Positions 7,603 through 13,561 of a stretch of 14,644 nt of DNA are shown here, piece by piece. The notes beneath the pieces are model-generated. The model saw only the letters and a program-made list of their open reading frames with translations. It was not told where the DNA came from and made no database searches. Position numbers and translations under genes: made by a program. The stretch's first letter is position 1, and each line of letters opens with the position of its first letter. This DNA comes from Bacteroidales bacterium (lineage in GTDB: Bacteria > Bacteroidota > Bacteroidia > Bacteroidales > UBA932). The stretch is from positions 1-14,644 of the forward strand of contig WRBG01000031.1 of NCBI GenBank assembly GCA_009784635.1. The letters run 5' to 3'.

Positions 7603-8724
7603 ATGCTTTTTTCTTCTATACCCGGTCATACCTTACTAAAAGAGCGCTTGATTGACATGGCCAATGTGGGTCGTGTGGGTCATGCGCTGCTGTTTTGGGG
7701 AGAAGAAGGGGTCGGCGGTCTGCCTTTGGCGCTGGCGCTGGCCCAACAAATGGCCTGTAAAACCAAAGAGCAGGAATTGGCTTGCGGCGTCTGCCCGACC
7801 TGCAACAAGATGCAAAAACTCCTGCATCCCGATTTGCATTTTGCCGTGCCGGTGAACAGGGTCAAGCCTTCGGACCCCCATCCGATTACGGACCTCTACA
7901 TGAAACAGTGGAAAGAGGCCCTGCTGGCCAACCCCTATATGTTGGAGTACCAATGGTACGAGGCCTTGGGCATAGACAAGAAAAGCGGAAACATCAGCGT
8001 ACACGAAGCCGAGTCTATTTTAAAGAAAATCAGCTTTAAACCTTTTAGCGGCGACTGCACTTTCATGCTTATTTGGCTGCCCGAACGGATGAATGTTCAA
8101 GCGGCCAATACCCTGCTTAAAGCCTTGGAAGAGCCTCCGGCCGGAACCCATTTCTTTTTGGTGTCGGAACATCCCGAACAGTTGCTGCCCACGATTCGGT
8201 CGCGTTGTCAAAATGTTCGGATAAATCCCATGAGCATAGAAGATTTGGCCGCCGCCTTGACTGCCGATTTGCTGATTTTACCCCAAGACGCCGAATTGCT
8301 GGCCCGCATTTCTGCCGGAAGCTATGGCAAAGCGCTTTATGCTACCGGACAGTCGGACCGGCAGGAAGAAGCCAACGCCTTTGCTTACCGCCTGTTTGAC
8401 GGCGCCCTGTCTAAAGACCTCCGCGCCCTTATCCAATGGGCCGAAGAAGCGGCCGGCTTTGGACGGGAACTCCAAAAGCAAACCGTGCTGCACCTGTTGG
8501 CTTTGCTTCGGGAAATCTATATGGAACACCTAAAGGCTCATCGGTTGGTGTATGTGCCGGAAGCAGAGTCGCTTGTGCTAAAGGCTTGGGCCGCCGGATT
8601 TCCTTCGTCTTTTTTTCCTTTGGCCGCGGCCGCGCTTAACGACTCCCTCTCCGACATTGAGCGTAACTTGCAGAATAAGATGATTTTTTACAGTTTAGCC
8701 TTGCATTTTTTCTTTGCTTCCTAA
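7603..8724 (+). CDS. holB: DNA polymerase III delta' subunit, clamp-loader ATPase-like (373 aa)
   Basis: This is the non-hydrolysing AAA+ subunit of the replicative clamp loader, which with DnaX and HolA opens the beta clamp. The N-terminus FSSIPGHTLLKERL and GHALLFWGEEGVGG (26-39) match the family. The P-loop position reads GEEGVGGL, lacking the Lys-Thr/Ser needed to bind ATP, as expected for delta'. A four-Cys zinc site is present (C52, C61, C64, C67; CGVCPTC). The sensor-1 region NTLLKALEEPP (169-179) and the SRC motif at 200-202 (IRSRCQNV) are intact; in this family the SRC motif feeds the arginine finger to the neighbouring subunit. The helical collar domain is the less conserved C-terminal part (about 215-373). 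The length is normal. The start lies 6 bp after the TPR gene with AGGA just upstream. Assignment is firm. Confidence 0.93.
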   Translation: MLFSSIPGHTLLKERLIDMANVGRVGHALLFWGEEGVGGLPLALALAQQMACKTKEQELACGVCPTCNKMQKLLHPDLHFAVPVNRVKPSDPHPITDLYMKQWKEALLANPYMLEYQWYEALGIDKKSGNISVHEAESILKKISFKPFSGDCTFMLIWLPERMNVQAANTLLKALEEPPAGTHFFLVSEHPEQLLPTIRSRCQNVRINPMSIEDLAAALTADLLILPQDAELLARISAGSYGKALYATGQSDRQEEANAFAYRLFDGALSKDLRALIQWAEEAAGFGRELQKQTVLHLLALLREIYMEHLKAHRLVYVPEAESLVLKAWAAGFPSSFFPLAAAALNDSLSDIERNLQNKMIFYSLALHFFFAS

Positions 8725-8743
8725 CTTGTTTGGGAAATTTGCT

Positions 8744-8751
8744 TACCTTTA
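8744..8751 (+). promoter_or_regulatory. Possible promoter for ricT-gldH-trmB
   Basis: TACCTTTA in the 45-bp gap after holB differs from the -7 consensus TAnnTTTG only at the last base. TTG triplets occur at 8726-8728 and 8730-8732, but spacing is 15 bp or less, shorter than usual. It could be a weak internal promoter separating ricT-gldH-trmB from the TPR-holB pair. Confidence 0.35.
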
Positions 8752-8769
8752 CAAGATATACCATACCTT

Positions 8770-9939
8770 ATGAACTACATAGAAGACGACCATAACCATA
8801 CTAAGTACGATTGCCAACGCGGTTGCAGCGTGAGGCGCAGCCCTACGGGAGAACTACACTGCCGGATGGTAAACAGTTGTTGCAAACTCTCTACCCATAA
8901 CTGGTTAGAGGGGTTGTATACAGAGCAAGCCAATTCATTATTTGAAGTCCGTTTTAAGAATACGCATAAGGGATTTTTCACCAATGCCTCCGGCGGGGTG
9001 CTGCATACGGGGGATATTGTGGCCGTAGAGACGACCTCCGGACATGATATTGGCATCATCAGCATGGAGGGGCCTGTGGTCGTCCGGCAGATGGTTAGAC
9101 ACGGCATTGATTTACAAACGTATGAATCCAGAAAAATATACCGCAAGGCCAAAACTTTAGATTTGGAGAAGTGGCAGGAAGCCATTGGTCGCGAACACCA
9201 TACCATGATTCGCTCCCGCCAGATTGCCGCCTCTTTAGAATTGAATATGAAGATTGGAGACGTGGAGTTTCAAGGAGACGGCACCAAGGCGATTTTCTAT
9301 TATATTGCCGATGAGCGCGTAGATTTTAGGCAGTTAATCAAACTGTTTGCCGAAGAATTTAAGATACGCATCGAGATGCGTCAGATTGGCGCCCGTCAAG
9401 AAGCCGGACTGATAGGCGGAATCGGAGTCTGCGGACAAGCGCTTTGCTGTTCTCGCTGGATGATTGATTTTAAATCAATTACCACACAGGCTGCCCGCTC
9501 CCAAGACCTGTCGCTCAATCCCCAAAAGTTAGCCGGTCAGTGCAGTAAACTCAAATGCTGTATTAATTACGAGGCCGCCGTTTATATAGACGCCCAAAAG
9601 AGTCTTCCTCAAGTTCATCAGCCCTTAGATACAGAAGAGGGGCCGGCCTATTTGGTCAAGACCGACATCCTCCGCGGTTTAATGTGGTTTAGTTACGACC
9701 CCCAAAGCCTTTCCCGACTTTTTATTCTTCCGGCAGCTAAAGTGCAGGAGTTTATCCAAATGAACCGTAAAGGGATTAAGTTGCCCGCGCTTTCTGCAGA
9801 CATTGGCGTTTCGGATTCGGAATTTAAAAGCGCGGTGGGAGAAGGCAGCATCAATCGCTTTGACCACAGGTCCCGAAAAAAGGAAGGCGGCCGCAAGCAC
9901 AGGAACAAACATGTTAGGCAACCGGCTCGTAAAGAATAA
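8770..9939 (+). CDS. ricT: RicT / PSP1-domain protein with extra N-terminal Cys cluster (389 aa)
   Basis: The PSP1 core is clear: a beta-rich N-terminal part (about 57-115: LFEVRFKNTHKGFF, GDIVAVETTSGHDIGI), a middle with DERVDFRQLIKLFAEEF (181-197) and the signature GLIGGIGVCGQALCCSRW (213-230) followed by SQDLSLNPQKLAGQC and KLKCCINYEAA. Cys 221, 226, 227, 258, 263 and 264 are the conserved positions linked to Fe-S binding. In Bacillus subtilis RicT belongs to the RicA-RicF-RicT (Y) complex, which affects RNase Y and mRNA maturation; no RicA or RicF gene is visible here, so the Bacteroidota role may differ. Before the core lies a short Cys-rich segment (C15, C19, C31, C37, C38). A basic tail (about 367-389, RSRKKEGGRKHRNK) suggests nucleic-acid contact. 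The 3' end overlaps gldH by 29 bp. Confidence 0.9.
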   Translation: MNYIEDDHNHTKYDCQRGCSVRRSPTGELHCRMVNSCCKLSTHNWLEGLYTEQANSLFEVRFKNTHKGFFTNASGGVLHTGDIVAVETTSGHDIGIISMEGPVVVRQMVRHGIDLQTYESRKIYRKAKTLDLEKWQEAIGREHHTMIRSRQIAASLELNMKIGDVEFQGDGTKAIFYYIADERVDFRQLIKLFAEEFKIRIEMRQIGARQEAGLIGGIGVCGQALCCSRWMIDFKSITTQAARSQDLSLNPQKLAGQCSKLKCCINYEAAVYIDAQKSLPQVHQPLDTEEGPAYLVKTDILRGLMWFSYDPQSLSRLFILPAAKVQEFIQMNRKGIKLPALSADIGVSDSEFKSAVGEGSINRFDHRSRKKEGGRKHRNKHVRQPARKE

Positions 9940-10390
9940 ATCAAGCCTGTCGTTCTTGTGCCTGCTTGGTTTGCTTGCCTCCTGCGGGGAGGCTCCCAAA
10001 TCCCTTGCCCTAATGCGGGAAGTAGGGGCCGGAGGCTGGAGCCGGCGGGACTCGTTCTCTTTTGACATGCCGGTGCGGGATTCTTTGTCGCTATACCATA
10101 TAGATATTGTCGGCAGGCTCAGAAACACGTATTTGCACGACAGTTTGCGGGTCATCCTGCACGTAAGCGCCCCATCGGGGGAATGGTTTCGCGACACGGT
10201 GCGCCTTAGCCTAACCCACGACCATGACCGGCTTTGGGAAGATTTCCGGTTTGCTTATTGCAGTCGGGTTAGGTTTACCCAAACCGGAGTTTGGCGTTTT
10301 GACTTGTGGCACTATATGGATGCAGAAATACTTAAAGGAGTGTCGGCCATTGGACTTTATGTAAAGAGAGAAAGAAATGGGAAAAAATAA
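9911..10390 (+). CDS. gldH: GldH-family gliding-motility lipoprotein (159 aa)
   Basis: The frame is open further upstream, but only ATG 9911 gives a sensible protein: it has an AGGA-like site just before it and a signal peptide MLGNRLVKNKSSLSFLCLLG with lipobox L22-A23-S24-C25. The mature part is a small beta-sandwich-like protein (YHIDIVGRLRNTYLHDSL, VILHVSAPSGEWFRDTV, FRFAYCSRVRFTQTGVWRF, LKGVSAIGLYVKR). The length of about 160 residues and the position next to a PSP1 gene fit GldH. In Flavobacterium johnsoniae GldH is a lipoprotein needed for gliding. Orthologues also occur in Bacteroidales that do not glide, where the role is unclear. It overlaps ricT by 29 bp and trmB by 14 bp, so expression is probably translationally coupled. 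Family assignment rests on the motif pattern plus gene order, not on an alignment. Confidence 0.82.
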   Translation: MLGNRLVKNKSSLSFLCLLGLLASCGEAPKSLALMREVGAGGWSRRDSFSFDMPVRDSLSLYHIDIVGRLRNTYLHDSLRVILHVSAPSGEWFRDTVRLSLTHDHDRLWEDFRFAYCSRVRFTQTGVWRFDLWHYMDAEILKGVSAIGLYVKRERNGKK

Positions 10391-11045
10391 ATGGGCGCGG
10401 TTTCAAGAGAACGCCGGTTTTAGCTGTTTGTATCAACCCGATTTTGAGGAAGTTTTTGCCAAAGACTGGCATTTGAAAGGCCGATGGAATCGGGAGGTTT
10501 TTGGGAGGACGGCTCCTATTTGCTTGGAATTAGGCTGCGGCAAAGGAGAATACACGCTGGCGCTGGCCCAAAAATATCCCGAACGTCATTTTATTGGCAT
10601 AGACATTAAGGGAGCCAGACTGTGGAGGGGGGCAAAAACCGCTACCGAGCTGTCTCTGTCTAACGTGGCCTTTATACGTACCCGAATCGAATGTATTGCA
10701 TCCTTGTTTGCCCCTAATGAAATCCACGAAATTTGGATTACTTTTCCCGACCCTCAAATCCAAAAGGAACGAAAGCGACTTACGCACCCCATGTTTTTGG
10801 AGCGATACCGCAAGTTTTTGCGCCCCCATGCCGCCATCCACCTCAAAACCGACAGCCGCCTCCTCTACGATTACAGCCTGCACTTGGTCATGGAGTCGGG
10901 GTATCCGGTATTGCACGCCGACCCGGATATTTACGGTTCCGGATTGGTGCGGCAAATCGACATATTGGGCGTCCAAACCTTTTACGAAAAACAATACTTG
11001 GCCCAAGGCAAACCGATTACCTATTTGTCCTTTCGGCTTAATTGA
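10377..11045 (+). CDS. trmB: tRNA (guanine-N7-)-methyltransferase (222 aa)
   Basis: The enzyme methylates G46 of tRNA at N7 using S-adenosylmethionine. The SAM-binding motif ELGCGKGEYTLALAQKYP (51-68), the acidic residue of the next strand GIDIKGAR (74-81), the family signature IWITFPDPQIQKERKR (119-134) and HLKTDS (155-160) are all present. The part after TFPDP is QIQKERKRL rather than the WPKKRHAKRR seen in enterobacterial enzymes, a difference I believe is usual for Bacteroidota. Length is normal. The start lies inside the end of gldH (14-bp overlap). The gene ends 18 bp from the convergent prenyl synthase gene. Assignment is firm. Confidence 0.93.
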   Translation: MGKNKWARFQENAGFSCLYQPDFEEVFAKDWHLKGRWNREVFGRTAPICLELGCGKGEYTLALAQKYPERHFIGIDIKGARLWRGAKTATELSLSNVAFIRTRIECIASLFAPNEIHEIWITFPDPQIQKERKRLTHPMFLERYRKFLRPHAAIHLKTDSRLLYDYSLHLVMESGYPVLHADPDIYGSGLVRQIDILGVQTFYEKQYLAQGKPITYLSFRLN

Positions 11046-11063
11046 CGCCGTCCATGGCACAGA

Positions 11064-12020
11064 TTAGCTATTTCTGCCGGAAAGGTAGTCAATGGTGTTG
11101 GCCAAATGTCTGCGGGCGGGGGTGTCCGGACAGTGTTGCAGCAGGGCTTTGGCCTTGAAGTTCTTTTCTTCTACGGCTTTTTGAGCAAAAGCAATGCCGT
11201 CATATTGAGCTACAAAGTCAAGGATACGGGCGTGAAGTTCGGGATGGTCAACAAGCTCCCGTATCCATTGTTCCGCTTGCTGCCGCTCCGGTTCGGGCGC
11301 CTGCGCTAAGGCTCCCAATAAGGGCAGGGTGATTTTACCCTCGATAATGTCTTGGCCCCAAGGTTTTCCGGTTTGGAATTGGGGGGAGTAATCAAAAATA
11401 TCGTCCCGAATCTGGAAAGCAACGCCCAAGCAATGACCGATTTGCTCCACTAAGGTGCAGGAAGCCTCGTCTGCTCCTGCCGACCGCGCGCCGGCAGCCA
11501 TGCCGGCGCTCATGAGCATGGCCGTCTTTTTGCCGATAAGCAGGTTATATTCTGCCATAGTGGTTTGGCGTTGAGCGGCTTTTTCGATTTGAAACAGTTC
11601 TCCCTCGCTCATTTCGCGGATGGCGGCGGCAAAATAACGGAGCAAATGTTCGCCTTGATAATCCATCAGCAACTGAAAGGCGCGGGCCAACCAAAAATCG
11701 CCCAAAAGCACGGAGGCTATGGGGGAATAGCGTTTTTGCACGGTCGGCATACCCCTGCGGGTATCGGACTGGTCGGCAACGTCGTCGTGAAGAAGGGTGG
11801 CGGTGTGTACCATTTCTACCACAGCCGCTGTCACCACGCTCAAACGGGTGGGAGGCCCATACATTTTTGCACAAAGCAGGCTCAATTGGGGGCGGATTTG
11901 TTTGCCGCGGCCGGCCGTCAGATGGCCGTTAATTTGGCGGAGCAAAGGATAGGGCGAGTCAATGGCAGAAGAAAACAGGGACTGATATTCAGTCCATTCA
12001 GGTTCAAGAAAATCAACCAT
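11064..12020 (-). CDS. Long-chain polyprenyl diphosphate synthase (318 aa)
   Basis: The protein condenses isopentenyl diphosphate with an allylic diphosphate to make the polyprenyl chain; in this phylum the usual use is the menaquinone side chain. The first Asp-rich motif is LLHDDVADQSDTRRG (76-90; D79, D80, D83), the second FQIRDDIFDY (202-211; D206, D207, D210). GRGKQIRP (37-44) binds diphosphate and DIIEGKITLPLL (224-235) is the conserved region after the second motif. Small residues before the first motif (HTATLLHDD) resemble octaprenyl synthase IspB and leave room for a long product, but the exact chain length cannot be read from sequence. The start overlaps the end of the LOG gene by 8 bp. 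It is the last gene of the thioredoxin operon. Confidence 0.92.
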   Translation of the reverse strand: MVDFLEPEWTEYQSLFSSAIDSPYPLLRQINGHLTAGRGKQIRPQLSLLCAKMYGPPTRLSVVTAAVVEMVHTATLLHDDVADQSDTRRGMPTVQKRYSPIASVLLGDFWLARAFQLLMDYQGEHLLRYFAAAIREMSEGELFQIEKAAQRQTTMAEYNLLIGKKTAMLMSAGMAAGARSAGADEASCTLVEQIGHCLGVAFQIRDDIFDYSPQFQTGKPWGQDIIEGKITLPLLGALAQAPEPERQQAEQWIRELVDHPELHARILDFVAQYDGIAFAQKAVEEKNFKAKALLQHCPDTPARRHLANTIDYLSGRNS

Positions 12021-12591
12021 GATATTGCGTTATATTGGGAATCCATACCGGCTCTCTCTCTATGGCTGGCAAAATATCTTCCACACGAGTTACCACCCTC
12101 CAAACATTTTGCTGACCAAACTCCAGCATGTGCGTGTTAACCATATCGTCAAAAAAACGGAGCAGCGAATCGTAAAACCCATTTTGGTTAAAGATGATAA
12201 TCGGATGAGCATATTTCCCGAGCCGTTTTAGACTAATCGTCTCGCAGAGTTCTTCGAGGGTGCCTATGCCCCCCGGAAAGGCTACGATGGCGTCGGCATC
12301 TTTCATCATCAAGTATTTTCGTTCACGCATCGTTTCTGTCACCGTGAGGCGTGTAAGGCGTTTGTCGTCCCATCCGTATGCGCACATAAACTCCGGAACA
12401 ATCCCTTCTACCTCGCCTCCTGCTTCTATGGTGGCCCCAATTAGGGCGCTCATTAAGCCTTTAGAGGTGCCTCCGCATACCAAACGGCAGCCCTGCAAAG
12501 TGGCAAGCCGCGCAAATTGCGCGGCCGCTTCTACATATTCGGACGCAATCCGGTTGCTCGAAGCACAGTACACACAGATGCGTTTTCCCAT
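12013..12591 (-). CDS. LOG-family nucleoside 5'-monophosphate phosphoribohydrolase (192 aa)
   Basis: LOG proteins are Rossmann-like enzymes that cleave the base from nucleoside monophosphates; plant and some bacterial members release cytokinins from the riboside monophosphate. The signature motifs are intact: CGGTSKGLM (39-47) for phosphate binding, TETMRERKYLM (85-95) with R91 and K92 matching the family M-x-x-RK motif, and PGGIGTLEEL (106-115) with the catalytic Glu. The N-terminus MGKRICVYCASSN matches the CVFCGSS-type start of the family. In a Bacteroidota bacterium the natural substrate is not known; a housekeeping nucleotide salvage role is as likely as hormone production. It lies 15 bp after the barrel gene and overlaps the prenyl synthase start by 8 bp. 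Confidence 0.92.
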   Translation of the reverse strand: MGKRICVYCASSNRIASEYVEAAAQFARLATLQGCRLVCGGTSKGLMSALIGATIEAGGEVEGIVPEFMCAYGWDDKRLTRLTVTETMRERKYLMMKDADAIVAFPGGIGTLEELCETISLKRLGKYAHPIIIFNQNGFYDSLLRFFDDMVNTHMLEFGQQNVWRVVTRVEDILPAIEREPVWIPNITQYHG

Positions 12592-12606
12592 AAAGAATAT
12601 ACGCCG

Positions 12607-13173
12607 TTAGAATAGAATCCCCAGCGAAACGTGGAATCCGTTCAGATTGGACTTGCTGAAGTCTACGTCATTTTTACCGATGTCGCCCAATGAGCCAAAA
12701 GCCCAATCCCATTTGAACAGAAATTGGAGCTTCCACAAGTCGAGTCCAAAGCCTGCTCCACAGCCATAACCAAAATTATTTATACCGTCCCAATCTTTTG
12801 CTTTGCCGCCCACGGCTGCTAAATAACTGACATACGGCGAAGCAAAGACAATCGGACGGAGCAGCAACAGGTCAATGCCCCATTGAAGACCCAGCGGTAA
12901 TTCTACATAACTGAAGTCGAATTTATACTCCTTGGAGCCAAAGTTTTTAACCGAATAAAGCAATTCGGGCTGAAAAGCAAATCCAAGGGGAAGTTTTGCT
13001 TGAATAAGGATGCCGGCATGCCAACCGGTAGAGTTCCACGAAACGGCGCCGTTCCCAAGCGTAATGTCTTTGGCGTTGTTAAAGTTTAGTCCTCCTTTAA
13101 TACCAAAATGGGTTTGGGCCGACAATCCAATGGCCAAAAAAAGTGCTAAAATGCTTACTGTAATTCTTTTCAT
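12607..13173 (-). CDS. PorT-like outer-membrane beta-barrel protein (188 aa)
   Basis: Residues 1-19 form a signal peptide (LALFLAIGLSA, then QTHFG). The mature part fits the small OMP_b-brl_2 / PorT-family barrel: it starts HFGIKGGLNFNNA and continues with alternating hydrophobic strands such as GWHAGILIQAKLPLGFAFQPELLYSVK, split by short Gly/Asn turns (GYGCGAGFGLDLWKLQFLFKWDW), and ends in an aromatic residue (NGFHVSLGILF), as required for barrel assembly by BamA. Length allows about eight strands. PorT itself is part of type IX secretion, but this fold is used by many unrelated Bacteroidota proteins, so no specific role is claimed. The start lies 10 bp after thioredoxin. Confidence 0.85.
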   Translation of the reverse strand: MKRITVSILALFLAIGLSAQTHFGIKGGLNFNNAKDITLGNGAVSWNSTGWHAGILIQAKLPLGFAFQPELLYSVKNFGSKEYKFDFSYVELPLGLQWGIDLLLLRPIVFASPYVSYLAAVGGKAKDWDGINNFGYGCGAGFGLDLWKLQFLFKWDWAFGSLGDIGKNDVDFSKSNLNGFHVSLGILF

Positions 13174-13183
13174 ATTTGTTTTT

Positions 13184-13501
13184 TTAAAATAATGATTCCA
13201 ATTTTGCTTTGATTGCGGCTTTGGTGGTGGCGCCTACAATCTTATCTTTGAGTTCGCCTTTTTGGAAAAAGAGTATGGTGGGAATGTTTCTGATGCCGTA
13301 TTTTACCGGCACCTCGGACGAAGTATCCACATCGCATTTGGCAATAACGGCTTTGCCCTCGTATTCCACGGCAAGCTCGTCTATAATGGGGGCAATCATG
13401 CGGCAGGGGCCGCACCAAGGCGCCCAAAAATCCACGATAACGGGTTGTTGGGCGTTTAGGACTGTTTCTTTAAAATTTAAATCGTTTACTATTAAGGCCA
13501 T
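13184..13501 (-). CDS. trxA: Thioredoxin (105 aa)
   Basis: This is a cytoplasmic thiol-disulfide reductant, recycled by thioredoxin reductase and NADPH. The active site is WAPWCGPCRM with C30 and C33; the buried Asp is D24 (IVDFWA) and the cis-Pro is P74 (RNIPTILFF). There is no signal peptide, and the length is that of a single thioredoxin domain. A strong promoter lies 33-60 bp upstream. There is no Shine-Dalgarno site; the leader is A/T-rich (AACAATATT before ATG). It is the first gene of a probable four-gene transcript with the barrel protein, LOG enzyme and prenyl synthase. Assignment is firm. Confidence 0.95.
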   Translation of the reverse strand: MALIVNDLNFKETVLNAQQPVIVDFWAPWCGPCRMIAPIIDELAVEYEGKAVIAKCDVDTSSEVPVKYGIRNIPTILFFQKGELKDKIVGATTKAAIKAKLESLF

Positions 13502-13533
13502 AATATTGTTAATCTATTTGATGATTGAATGGG

Positions 13534-13561
13534 CAAAGGTAATAAAATAATTCTACATCAA
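13534..13561 (-). promoter_or_regulatory. Promoter of the thioredoxin operon
   Basis: On the minus strand a TTG (-33 element, 13561-13559) is followed after 17 bp by a perfect TACCTTTG -7 element (13541-13534). This is the best promoter in the window by the TTG-N(17-23)-TAnnTTTG rule for Bacteroidota. Transcription would start near 13527, about 26 nt before the ATG. The -33 element lies within the last codons of the serine dehydratase gene, so the two genes are packed with no spacer. Confidence 0.72.

Noticed and set aside
9803..9910. Upstream ATG at 9803 as the gldH start
   Set aside because: It would add 36 residues inside ricT and bury the signal peptide and lipobox; ATG 9911 gives a normal lipoprotein of the expected length.
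9679..10197. Minus-strand frame of 172 codons opposite ricT and gldH
   Set aside because: No motif is seen, and both plus-strand genes in the area are well supported.
11086..11094. AAAGGTAG / TACCTTT as another promoter -7 box
   Set aside because: It lies within the last codons of the prenyl synthase gene and lacks the final G; on the minus strand nothing follows it except the convergent trmB gene.
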